This document shows, one piece after another, positions 43,999 to 53,300 of a stretch of DNA of 64,000 nucleotides. Positions within the stretch are counted from its first letter, which is position 1, and every line of letters starts with the position of its first letter. The position numbers and the translations under genes were made by a program. The notes under the pieces were generated by a model that did no database searches, was not told the DNA's origin, and was given only the letters and a program-made list of their open reading frames with translations. The DNA lies in assembly GCF_009865135.1 (NCBI RefSeq), contig NZ_WWGH01000001.1:2294001-2358000 (forward strand). The letters run 5' to 3'. Source of the DNA: Streptomyces sp. SID8374 (lineage in GTDB: Bacteria > Actinomycetota > Actinomycetes > Streptomycetales > Streptomycetaceae).

Positions 43999-44139
43999 CC
44001 AGCCCGCCCGGCGATTGAGGGCGTCTTTGGGCTCGGCCAACCAAGTCCGGCCACCCTCAGCCCGCCCGGCGATTGAGGGCATCTTTGAGCGCCCGGGTCC
44101 GGCGCGAGGGTTCCGTCCTCAAACGCCGGACGGGCTGGA
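43999..44139. repeat. REP-like elements: two direct copies and one inverted copy
   Basis: CAGCCCGCCCGGCGATTGAG occurs within 43999-44029 and again within 44058-44089. The related inverse TCAAACGCCGGACGGGCTGG lies at 44118-44137. Sequences of this CCGTCCGGCGTTTGAGGA type are widespread between Streptomyces genes. The inverted copy contains the symporter stop codon and encodes its last residues (SPSGV). Confidence 0.8.
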
Positions 44140-45576
44140 TTCGCGCCCCGCCAGCCGCTCGCGCCAAGCCGCCAGCACAGCCGCGTCCGTAGGCGGCGTG
44201 GCCAGCGAGACGACGACGTACACGGCCAGCGACGACAACAGCCCGTAGTAGATCGGCTGGTTGGCGAGGATCCCGTAGTACGCCATCAGCCCGACCACCG
44301 CGACACCTCCCACGCACACCGCCGACAGCGCGCCCGCCGCCGTCCCGCGCCGCCACAGCAGCCCGCCCAGGATCGGCACCAGGAGCCCGCCCACCAGCAG
44401 GTTGTACGCGACGGTCAGCGCTTCGACGACATCGTTCAGGACGATGGCGATCAGGATGACCGCAACCCCCATGATCAGGATGAACGCCCGGTTCCCCTTG
44501 ACCTCGTCATGCGGCTCATCACCGTCACCGCCCCCGCTCCGCACCACGGCCCCCCGCAACCGCGACCAGATGTCGTTGTTGGCGACGGTCGCGCAGGCGA
44601 TCAGCGCACCGGACGACGTCGACATCACGGCGGCCAGGGCGGCGGCGAGCACCAGCCCCCGCACCCCCATCGGCAGCTCGTCCTTGACGATGGTCGCGAA
44701 GGCGGCGTCCGCGCTCGCCAGGTCCGGGTACATCACCTTGGCTGCCGTGCCGATGACGGCTCCGGCGATGGCGTACACGAGGCAGTACGTCCCCGCCACC
44801 GTCCCGCCCCACCGCGCCGTGCGGTCGCTGCGCGCGGTGAACACGCGCTGCCAGATGTCCTGCCCGATGAGCATGCCGAAGGTGTAGATCAGGACGTACG
44901 TGAAGATCGTCTCGCCGCCGATGCCGAGCGGGTCGAAGTATTCGGTGGGCAGCTGCGCCTTCATCTCGCTGAAGCCGCCCGCCTTGACGACCGCGATGGG
45001 CAGCAGGAGCAGCAGCACCCCGATGGTCTTGACGACGAACTGGACCATGTCCGTCAGCGTGATCGACCACATGCCGCCGAGCGTCGAGTACGCGACGACG
45101 ATGGTGCCGCCGAGGACGATGGCGACCGTGCGGTTCACGTCGAAGAGGACGTCGAAGATGGTGGCGTACGCGATGGTCGAGGTGACCGCGAGCATCAGGG
45201 TGTACGCCCACATGACGACGCCGGAGATGATCCCGGCCCGCCCGCCGTAGCGCAGGTCCAGCATCTCGGAGACGGTGTAGACCTTCAGCCGGGCGATGCG
45301 CGCGGAGAAGAAGATGGAGAGCGCGAGGAGCCCGAGGCCGATGGTGAAGACCATCCAGGCGCCGGAGAGCCCGTACTGGTAGCCGAGCCCGACCCCGCCG
45401 ATGGTGGACGCGCCGCCGAGGACGATGGCGGCCATGGTGCCGGAGTACATCCCCGGCCCGAGACGGCGGCCCGCGACCAGGAACTCGCTCTTGGACTTGG
45501 CGCGGCGCATGCCCCACCAGCCCATGGCGAGCATGCCGGCCAGGTAGACGACGATCACGGCGTAGTCGACAGCCAT
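44119..45576 (-). CDS. sodium:solute symporter (SSS family)
   Basis: A 485-residue membrane protein from ATG 45576 behind GGAGGG (MAVDYAVIVVYLAGMLAMGW). About thirteen hydrophobic helices are visible. Family hallmarks are FLVAGRRLGPG near helix 2, GGASTIGGVGLGYQYG, GLVLAAALAAVMSTSSGALI (the Na+-site helix) and a glycine-rich late helix LLVGGLLVPILGG. It imports a solute with Na+. As first gene of the unit with an agmatinase-family enzyme and ThDP enzyme, it probably imports their substrate. Its last residues and stop lie inside a REP-like element, so the natural C-terminus may have been altered by that insertion. Confidence 0.88.
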   Translation of the reverse strand: MAVDYAVIVVYLAGMLAMGWWGMRRAKSKSEFLVAGRRLGPGMYSGTMAAIVLGGASTIGGVGLGYQYGLSGAWMVFTIGLGLLALSIFFSARIARLKVYTVSEMLDLRYGGRAGIISGVVMWAYTLMLAVTSTIAYATIFDVLFDVNRTVAIVLGGTIVVAYSTLGGMWSITLTDMVQFVVKTIGVLLLLLPIAVVKAGGFSEMKAQLPTEYFDPLGIGGETIFTYVLIYTFGMLIGQDIWQRVFTARSDRTARWGGTVAGTYCLVYAIAGAVIGTAAKVMYPDLASADAAFATIVKDELPMGVRGLVLAAALAAVMSTSSGALIACATVANNDIWSRLRGAVVRSGGGDGDEPHDEVKGNRAFILIMGVAVILIAIVLNDVVEALTVAYNLLVGGLLVPILGGLLWRRGTAAGALSAVCVGGVAVVGLMAYYGILANQPIYYGLLSSLAVYVVVSLATPPTDAAVLAAWRERLAGRESSPSGV

Positions 45577-45729
45577 GGGCTTCCCTCCGTCTCGCGCAAC
45601 AGATGCAGTGCGGGTGCAGGCGCTGGTTCAGCTGCTGGTTCAGGTGCGAGGAAGACGGTAGGTGGCCGAAAGGCGGCGTTGAAGTGTACGTTTCCTCCAC
45701 TCTCACCGCCGAGAACGGACGAACCATCC

Positions 45730-47259
45730 ATGCCGCCACCGCCCGCGCACTCCCCCGGTCCCCCCGCCCCGCCGATCCCCCTCGCCGAACTCCTGGCCCG
45801 GGAGGAGCTGGGCCTGCGCCGGATCGCGGGCCCGGCCGAGGCCGAGCTGCTCTGGGTGCACACCTCGGAGATGGCCGACCCGTACCCGTACCTCCTCGGC
45901 GGTGAGCTGCTGCTGAGTGCCGGGGTGCTGCTGACGGACCCGGACCACTACGTCGGCCGGCTGGTGGAGGCGGGGGCGGCGGCGCTGGGTTTCGGGGTGC
46001 GGCCGGTGCACGAGACGGTCCCGGAGGCCCTGATCGAGGCGTGCGACCGTTACGGGCTGCCGCTGCTGGAGGTGCCGCCGGAGACCCCGTTCACGACGAT
46101 CGCGCGGGCGGTGTGGCGGCTGATGGCGGAGGCCCGGCACCGGGAGCTGCGGCGGGTGACCCGGGCCCAGCAGGCCCTGGCGACGGCGGCGGCCCGCCCC
46201 GACCCCGTACCGGCGGTCCTCCACCAGCTCGCCACGCAGCTGAGCGGCCGGGCGGTGCTGCTGACGGCGCGGGGCGAGGAGGTCCACGCGGCGGGCCGCC
46301 GCCCGCCCCCTAAGGCGGCGGCAGCGCTGGCACGCCTGGCCCGCGTGGTGGCCCGCGAACGCCCCGGCTCCCCCGCGTCGGCCACGGACACCCTCGGCGC
46401 CACGCACCTGTCGGCGTACGCGCTGGGCGGCGGCGAGGGCCTGGCCCTGACCCTGGCGACCTCACGCCGGGAGGCGGGCGACCACACGGTGGCGGGCGTC
46501 GCGGTGGTGCTGCTCTCCCTCCTGACCGCCCCGCACCAGGGCGCGGACGCGGCGGCCCGCTCGGCGGCCCTGGTACGGCTGCTGCTCGGCGCGACGCCCA
46601 CCGAGGTGGCCCCGCTGCTGGACGGAGGCGGCGCGGACGGCGGTCAAGAGGCCGGCGCCCCTTGGACGGTGATCCACGCCCGCCGCACGGACGGCATGAA
46701 GGCGGACGCCCTGACGGCGGGGGCGCTGGGGGCGTCACTGGGCTCGGCCCTGGTGGACGCGGGCCGGGAGGACGACGACACGGTACGGGTGCTGCTCCCG
46801 GCGGCCGCTCGGGAGACGCCCCGAGAGCAGCCCCCGGCGCCCGCGCAAGCCCCCACCGTGTCCCCGCAACCGGGCTGGACCCTCGGCGTCTCCACCCCCA
46901 CCCCGCCCTCGGCCCTCACCACCGCCGACCTCGGGGCCGCCCGCGCCCTGGCCCACGCGGAGGCGACCCGCACCCCGCTGAAGGCGGACGCCCCCATCAC
47001 CGGTCTGGCCGCCCTGATCCCACCCGACCGGGCAGCCGCCCACGCCCGCACCCTCCTGGCCCCGCTCACCCCGCCCCTGGCCGAGACCCTGCGCTGCTGG
47101 CTCTCCCTGCACGGCAGCTGGGACCGTACGGCGGTGGCCCTGGCCGTCCACCGCAACACGGTCCGCCAACGGATCGGGCGGTGCGCGGAGTTGCTGGCCA
47201 TGGACCTGAACGACATGGACGTACGGACGGAGTTGTGGTTCGCCCTACGGCAGGAATAG
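45730..47259 (+). CDS. PucR-family transcriptional regulator
   Basis: A 509-residue protein from ATG 45730. A PucR effector domain fills the N-terminus (PIPLAELLAREELGLRRIAG, AELLWVHTSEMADPYPYL, GLPLLEVPPETPFTTIARAV). A variable middle follows. The C-terminal PucR helix-turn-helix has DRTAVALAVHRNTVRQRIGR and DLNDMDVRTELWFALR. Such regulators sense purine or nitrogen compounds. It is divergent from the symporter/agmatinase/ThDP operon across 153 bp. That gap contains a 12-bp-spaced direct repeat GCTGGTTCAG (45622 and 45634) that could be its operator. Likely activator or repressor of the operon. Confidence 0.88.
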   Translation: MPPPPAHSPGPPAPPIPLAELLAREELGLRRIAGPAEAELLWVHTSEMADPYPYLLGGELLLSAGVLLTDPDHYVGRLVEAGAAALGFGVRPVHETVPEALIEACDRYGLPLLEVPPETPFTTIARAVWRLMAEARHRELRRVTRAQQALATAAARPDPVPAVLHQLATQLSGRAVLLTARGEEVHAAGRRPPPKAAAALARLARVVARERPGSPASATDTLGATHLSAYALGGGEGLALTLATSRREAGDHTVAGVAVVLLSLLTAPHQGADAAARSAALVRLLLGATPTEVAPLLDGGGADGGQEAGAPWTVIHARRTDGMKADALTAGALGASLGSALVDAGREDDDTVRVLLPAAARETPREQPPAPAQAPTVSPQPGWTLGVSTPTPPSALTTADLGAARALAHAEATRTPLKADAPITGLAALIPPDRAAAHARTLLAPLTPPLAETLRCWLSLHGSWDRTAVALAVHRNTVRQRIGRCAELLAMDLNDMDVRTELWFALRQE

Positions 47260-47341
47260 CGGCCCCGGTGCGAGGAACGGACCCCTGAGGTGTACGGCCC
47301 GCTCAGCCATGCCTTATGTTGCAGTGGCAAAGGGGGATCGC

Positions 47342-47611
47342 ATGGCAAGGGATTACGACAGCCAGCTGCTGGAGTCGGTGGGGGTACGCCGACGCAGGAT
47401 GCGGGACGCCCTGCTGTTCGGCGTGGAGCGCGCGCGGCGGACGGCGGACGAGCGCCTCGGCAAGGTATTCGCGGGGATCGCCATCACGGCCGTGCTCTGC
47501 GCGGGGTGCGTGGGGTGGTCCTTCCTCCAGCACACCCTGGACAAGCAGAAGGCCGAGCAGCAGAAACAGCAGCAACGACAGGCGCAGCAGTACGGGCGGT
47601 CGCCGCATTAG
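47342..47611 (+). CDS. small membrane protein at the start of the T7SS locus
   Basis: An 89-residue protein starting ATG 47342 behind AAAGGGGGAT. A basic N-terminal half (GVRRRRMRDALLFGVERARR) precedes one transmembrane helix (VFAGIAITAVLCAGCVGWSF). A Gln/Lys-rich coiled-coil-like tail (LDKQKAEQQKQQQRQAQQYG) follows. I do not recognise a named family. It lies 108 bp upstream of eccD on the same strand, and similar one-helix proteins occur at the front of Streptomyces T7SS loci, so a membrane-associated accessory role is plausible. Confidence 0.7.
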   Translation: MARDYDSQLLESVGVRRRRMRDALLFGVERARRTADERLGKVFAGIAITAVLCAGCVGWSFLQHTLDKQKAEQQKQQQRQAQQYGRSPH

Positions 47612-47719
47612 CGGTGATCACCGCACCGCATTCCCTATCGGAGATGGGAAAGAGCGCACAGTGCCTTATTGGCCCATTGGCCCGAAATTCCGGAAAATCG
47701 CGATGATAGGTTTCCGTAA

Positions 47720-49078
47720 GTGGTGAGCACAGCAATGACGTCCCGCTCGGAACTGAGCCGGGTGACCCTGGTCGGCGAGCGGCGCCGGGCCGACATCGTG
47801 CTGCCGTCCGACACCCCGATCGGCCAACTGCTGCCGGACATACTCCAGTTGCTGGACGACCGGGCGGCATCGCGGCCGCTGACCCGGCAGTTGATCACCT
47901 CCGACGGTTCGGCCCTGCCGCACGACAGCACCCTGGCCTCGGCCGGCATCAGCGACGGTGCCGTGCTCCGGCTGGTCAGGATCCACGCCGCTCCGCCCGC
48001 CCCGGTGGTCCACGACGTCACGGACCAGGTGGCCGACACCCTCGATCTACAGGCCTGGCGCTGGCGTCCGGCCGCGCGCAGGGTCGCCGCCGGGGCTTCG
48101 ACCGTGGTGTTCGCGGTGATCGCGGCTCTGCTGGCCCGGCGCGAATTCCCGCTGGACACCCTGGCCGGCGCGCTGGCGGCCGTCACCGCTGTCCTCCTCG
48201 TGGGAGGCGCGCTCTGCGCCCGGATCGGCGCGGGCAACCGCGGGCTGGCGACCGCGCTGCTGTTCGTCTCGGGCGGCCTCGGTGTTCTGACCGCCTGGAC
48301 CGCCGCCGACGCCTACGACTGGTCAGGCCCGGCCCGGCTGGCCGCGGTGGCGGCGGCAGTGACCTTGGCACTGCTGCTGCTCGGGTTCTTCTCCCCGCTC
48401 GGACGCGGTGGCCTCATCGGCGCCGGAGCCACGGCCGCCGTCACCGCGGCGTGGGAGGCCGTCGCCGCGGTGGAGTCGGATCCGGCGCGGCTGGGCGCCG
48501 TGATGGCCGTGCTCTCCGTGGTGCTGCTCGGCATGCTGCCCCGGCTCGCGCTGATGGCGTCCGGGCTGACCGCACTCGACGACCGGCGGTCGGGCGGGGT
48601 GTCGGTCAGCCGCCACGACGTGTCCAACGCGCTGGCCGCCACCCACCGCGGCCTCGCCCTCGCGACCGTGGTCACCGCCGTGTCGGCGACCGCGGCGGGC
48701 TGGCTGCTCACCCTGTCCGCACAGCCGACCGTGTGGACGGTGCTCCTGCCCTCGGTGGTCGCGGTGGTCCTGCTGTCGAGGGCCCGCGCGTTCCCCCTGG
48801 TGGCCGAGGTGGTGGCGCTCTTCACGGCCGCGGCGGTCCTCGCCGTACGTCTCGTGATGCTGTGGATGGAACAGGCGTCCGGGGGCTCGGGCCCCGTGCT
48901 CCTGCTCGGAGCGGCGGCGCTGCTGCCTCTGCTGGCCCTGTCGGTGGAGCCTCCCGAGCATGTACGGGTGCGGCTGCGGCGCACCGCCGATCTGGTCGAG
49001 TCCATCGGCATGGTGGGGCTGTTCCCGCTCGCGATCGGTGTGTTCGGCGTGTACGGGCAGCTGCTCAACAAGTTCTGA
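47720..49078 (+). CDS. eccD: EccD-like T7SS integral membrane protein
   Basis: A 452-residue protein; start at GTG 47720, with GTG 47723 and ATG 47735 also in frame and no clear ribosome site for any. The N-terminal ubiquitin-like domain (LSRVTLVGERRRADIVLPSD and IGQLLPDILQLL) is the YukD/EccD signature. About eleven transmembrane helices follow, ending in VESIGMVGLFPLAIGVFGVY. EccD forms the membrane channel of ESX/T7 secretion systems, dimerising around EccC. It is the first core component of this locus, 55 bp upstream of the MinD-like gene. Confidence 0.85.
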   Translation: MVSTAMTSRSELSRVTLVGERRRADIVLPSDTPIGQLLPDILQLLDDRAASRPLTRQLITSDGSALPHDSTLASAGISDGAVLRLVRIHAAPPAPVVHDVTDQVADTLDLQAWRWRPAARRVAAGASTVVFAVIAALLARREFPLDTLAGALAAVTAVLLVGGALCARIGAGNRGLATALLFVSGGLGVLTAWTAADAYDWSGPARLAAVAAAVTLALLLLGFFSPLGRGGLIGAGATAAVTAAWEAVAAVESDPARLGAVMAVLSVVLLGMLPRLALMASGLTALDDRRSGGVSVSRHDVSNALAATHRGLALATVVTAVSATAAGWLLTLSAQPTVWTVLLPSVVAVVLLSRARAFPLVAEVVALFTAAAVLAVRLVMLWMEQASGGSGPVLLLGAAALLPLLALSVEPPEHVRVRLRRTADLVESIGMVGLFPLAIGVFGVYGQLLNKF

Positions 49079-49133
49079 CAGGGATGCGCGGGTGCTCCGG
49101 CTCGGGGCATCGCGGCGGAGGAGAAGGGCAGAC

Positions 49134-50297
49134 ATGCCGAACGGGGACAACTGGCAGGGCGATGTGCTGCGCGATCTGAGGGGCGCGTCCGGACCCCCTG
49201 CGGCGGGCACCGGCGGGCCGTCGCCCTCCGTACCAACCGCTCCACCCATCGCGCATGCCCCCGGAACGCCCGCTCCGCACACGGCGCATGCCCCCGGAAC
49301 GGAACGAATACCCGCCCCGGCGCAGCCGCCCACCCCCCAGCAGATGCCCGCCCCGCCCCGCCCCCGGCGCCCCACGGCCCCCGATGCGCGGGCCGTGGTG
49401 GACAGCGCGCTGAGCGGCACGGCCCGCCGCCCGCAGCGGGGTGAGCCGGTCGGCGTACGGGTCACCCGGGCGGTGCGCCGGATCGTCTCCTCCTCGGCGG
49501 CGCGCGAGGTCGCCGAGCTGACCCGGACCGCCGAGACGCTCCAGCAGCCGGTCACGACCGGGCGGCAGATCGCCGTCACCTCCATCCGGGGCGGCGCGGG
49601 CAAGACGACCGTGGCCGCCCTGCTCGGCACGGCGTACGCGCACTACCGCCAGGACCCGGTCCTCCTGGTCGAGGCGGACCCGGCGCTCGGTTCGCTGCCG
49701 CTGCGGCTGGGCGCCGAGGCGCTGCGCTGGACCACGGCCGATCTGGCGGACATCGTGGAGCCGCAGATGTCGCTGCTGGACGTCACCGGCTACCTCGTCC
49801 AACTCCCCGAGAACGCCTGGCTGCTGCCGGGCAGCCAGGGGCAGATCGGGGCGATGCTGGACACGTCGGCGTACGAACGGGTCATGGTGGCGCTGCGCCG
49901 TTACTTCGGGGTGACCGTCGTGGACTGCGAGACGCTGCCCGCCGAGGTCGCCCGGGTGGCGCTCTCCGCGTCCCAGGCCCGGGTGCTGGCCGCTCCCGCG
50001 ACGCTGGACGGCGTCACGAGCACGTACGCCGTCCTCCAGTGGATGCAGGGGCTCCCCCGGCACATGATCGACGGCACCGTCGTCGTCCTCTCCAGTACGG
50101 TCGCCCGCCCCGGGATCGATGTCGAGGCGGCCGCCGAGAAGCTCAGGTCCACCGGCGCCGGTGTCCATGTCCTGCCGTACGACCGGCACTTGGCCGCCGG
50201 CGGCGTCCTCCGTACCGAACTGCTCGCCCGACCGACGCGCCTGGCCGCCGCCCGGCTCGCCGCCGAGGTCTTCCAGCTCTCCCAGAAGCGCCGGTGA
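49134..50297 (+). CDS. MinD/ParA-like ATPase of the T7SS locus
   Basis: A 387-residue protein from ATG 49134 behind GGAGGAGAAGGG. The first about 120 residues are Pro/Ala/His-rich and probably disordered, as in EspI-like ESX proteins. The deviant Walker A motif TSIRGGAGKTTVAALLG (about residue 152) and VLLVEADPALGSLPLRLG mark a MinD/ParA-type ATPase. The later TVVDCETLPAEVARVAL holds the Walker B-like strand. In ESX loci such ATPases help localise or regulate secretion. It sits between EccD and EccC, with only 52 bp to the latter. Confidence 0.82.
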   Translation: MPNGDNWQGDVLRDLRGASGPPAAGTGGPSPSVPTAPPIAHAPGTPAPHTAHAPGTERIPAPAQPPTPQQMPAPPRPRRPTAPDARAVVDSALSGTARRPQRGEPVGVRVTRAVRRIVSSSAAREVAELTRTAETLQQPVTTGRQIAVTSIRGGAGKTTVAALLGTAYAHYRQDPVLLVEADPALGSLPLRLGAEALRWTTADLADIVEPQMSLLDVTGYLVQLPENAWLLPGSQGQIGAMLDTSAYERVMVALRRYFGVTVVDCETLPAEVARVALSASQARVLAAPATLDGVTSTYAVLQWMQGLPRHMIDGTVVVLSSTVARPGIDVEAAAEKLRSTGAGVHVLPYDRHLAAGGVLRTELLARPTRLAAARLAAEVFQLSQKRR

Positions 50298-50349
50298 CCC
50301 CGATGCCGTGCATGACCCACGAGCCGACCGCGAACGCCGGACGAAGCCG

Positions 50350-53300
50350 ATGAGCACCCGACTGATCCACCGCCCCGCCCGGACCACCCGCCCGCCGGCC
50401 GCGCCCGCGCCCCGCACCATCGAGGCCCCGCCGAACCTCCCCGAGGGGAAGGCGGGCAACATCGCGATGTCGCTGCTGCCGGTCGCCGGGGTCATGTCGT
50501 CCGTCGTGATGATGACCGTCGTCCGCAACAGCCAGTTCGCCGCGCTCGGCGCGATCATCCTGGTCGTCACCGTCATCGGTTCCGTCGCGCTGCTCTTCTC
50601 CCAGCGCGGCAAAGCCCAGCGCACCCGCCGCACCCAGCGCGAGGCCTATCTCGCCTATGTGGAGGAACTGCGCGAGGAGTTGTCGGCCGAGGAGCGCGAG
50701 CGGCGTGAGCGGGCGGACGTGCTGAACCCGCCGCCGTACGCCCTCTACGACATCGTGCGCGACCCGGCACGTCTCTGGGAGCGGCGCCGGGTCGACGACG
50801 ACTTCCTGCGGGTGCGGGTCGGCACGGGCGAGATGCCCGTACGGGATCTACAGATAGCCGAGCCGGGGTCGTCGGTGCTCACGCCGCCCGACCTGTTCAT
50901 GCTCAACGAGGCCTCGGCGCTGGTGAAGCGGTTCCGCAACGGCACCGAACTGCCGCTGACTGTCTCGCTGGACCGGATCGGCAACGTCAGCGTGATCGGC
51001 CCCCGCGAGGACTGCCTGCGGGTGGCCCGCGCGCTGCTCGTCCAGACCGCCGCGCTGCACGCCCCCGACGACGTGGCCATCGCCCTGGCGGCGCCCGGGG
51101 ACCGGATGGCCGACTGGGAGTGGGCCAAGTGGCTGCCGCATCTACTCGACACCGAGCAGTTCGACGGCCCGGTCGCCGCCCGCCGCATCGCGCCCTCCGC
51201 CCCTCAGCTCGCCCGGCAGCTCGGCCCGGAGCTGCGCCGCCGGGCCTCGTACGCGGCGGAGGTCCGGCGCGGTCTGGCCGGACGGGACGCGCTGTCCATG
51301 AACTCCCGGCTGCTCGTCGTCACCGACGGGCACGGTGAGGACGCCGTCGACCTGCCGCGCCCGGACGACGCCGTCGGCCTGAGCGAGATGGGCGTCACCG
51401 TGCTGCACCTGCTGGAGCGGCGGGTGCAGGAGCCGGGGCAGGTCAGCGTACGGATCACCGTCGACGGCACCGACGTGGTCATCGAGGACCTCAGAGCCCC
51501 CGAGCCCTTGGAGGCGCACGGCTCGGTGGACGAGGCCGGTATCCCGTTCGCCGAGGGCCTGGCCCGGATGCTCGCGCCGCTGCGCCTGTCCGCCGAGTCC
51601 CTGGCCGACGCCCCGCTCTCCGGGCCAGTCGAGTTCGCGGCGATGCTCGGCATCGACGACGTGGCCCGCCTCGACCTGGACCGGCTCTGGTCGCCGCGCG
51701 GCGAACGCGCCTTCCTGCGTGTACCGATCGGCATCAGCGACTCCCACGAGCCGGTGCTGCTGGACCTCAAGGAGTCCTCGGAGCTGGGGATGGGCCCGCA
51801 CGGCCTGTGCGTCGGCGCGACCGGTTCGGGGAAGTCGGAGCTGCTGCGGACGCTGGTCCTCGCGCTGGTGGCCACGCATCCGCCGGAGGACCTGGCGCTG
51901 GTGCTGGTCGACTACAAGGGCGGGGCGACGTTCGCGCCGTTCGCGGAGCTGCCGCACGTGGCGGGGGTCATCACCAACCTGGAGAACCAGGCGGGGCTCG
52001 TCGAACGCGTCCACTCCTCCCTGGCCGGTGAGGTCAAGCGCCGCCAGCAGGCCCTCAAGGACGCGGGGAACGTCGCCGACATCGGGGACTACGCGGCCCT
52101 GCGCGCCGAGAAGCGGCCGGACCTCGACCCGCTGCCGCATCTGTTCGTGGTGATCGACGAGTTCGGTGAACTGCTCACCGCCAAGCCGGACTTCATCGAC
52201 CTGTTCCTCTCCATCGGCCGGATCGGCCGGTCCATCGGCGTCCACCTCCTGCTCTCCAGCCAGCGCATCGAGGGCGGCAAGCTCAAGGGCCTGGACACCT
52301 ACCTCTCCTACCGGCTCGGGCTGCGGACGTTCTCCGCCGACGAGTCCCGTACGGTCCTGGACACCACGGACGCCTTCCACCTGCCCCCGCTGCCCGGCTT
52401 CGGCTATCTGAAGGTCGACACGAGCCATTACGCCCGCTTCAAGGCCGGTTACGTATCGGGGGGTTACCGCGGTCCGGTCCGCAGGACCGAGGCCGAGGAG
52501 ACCGGCCCTCTCGCGCTGCCGTACGAGGCGTTCAACACCCTGGCCGGACCGGGCGAGGCGCAGCAGGCCCCGGAGCCGGCCTCGCGCCGCCGCGAGACGG
52601 GCCCCACGGAACTCGGCGTCATGGTGGACCAGTTGACCGGCGCCGCCGCTCCCGTACGGAGCATCTGGCTGCCCCCGCTGCCGACCGCGACCGCTCTGGA
52701 CACCGTCGCCGGTCCGCTGGACATCGGCCCGCGCGGGATGCGGCTCGCCGGGGCCGGACCGTCGGGCAGGCCCCTGCGCGTCCCCCTCGGCCTCCTCGAC
52801 GACCCGGCCAAGCAGTGGCAGGGGAAGTGGTTCCTGGACCTCACGGTGGCGGGCGGCCACGCGGCCGTGATCGGCGGCCCGCAGTCCGGAAAGACGACGC
52901 TCCTGCGCACCCTCGTCCTCTCCCTCGCCCTGACCCACACTCCACGCGAGGTCGGGGTCTACGGCCTCGACCTCGTCGGCGGCGGCCTCCAGGCGCTGTC
53001 GGGGCTGCCGCACGTCGGCGGTATCGCGGGCCGCGCCGACCGGGAGCGGGCGGCGCGCACCGTCGAGGAGGTCCGCACCATGCTCGCCCTGCGCGAGGAC
53101 CTCTTCCGCGAGCACGGCATCGACTCGGTCGAGCAGCTGCGCACCCTGCACGCGGCCGGCCGGCTGCCCGAGCTGGCATCGGCCGAGATCCTGCTCGTCA
53201 TCGACGGGTTCGGCGCGCTCCGCGACGACTTCGACGAGCTGGACGACGCGATCGCCGACATCCTCAAGCGCGGCGGCGGCTACGGCATCCACGTGGTCGC

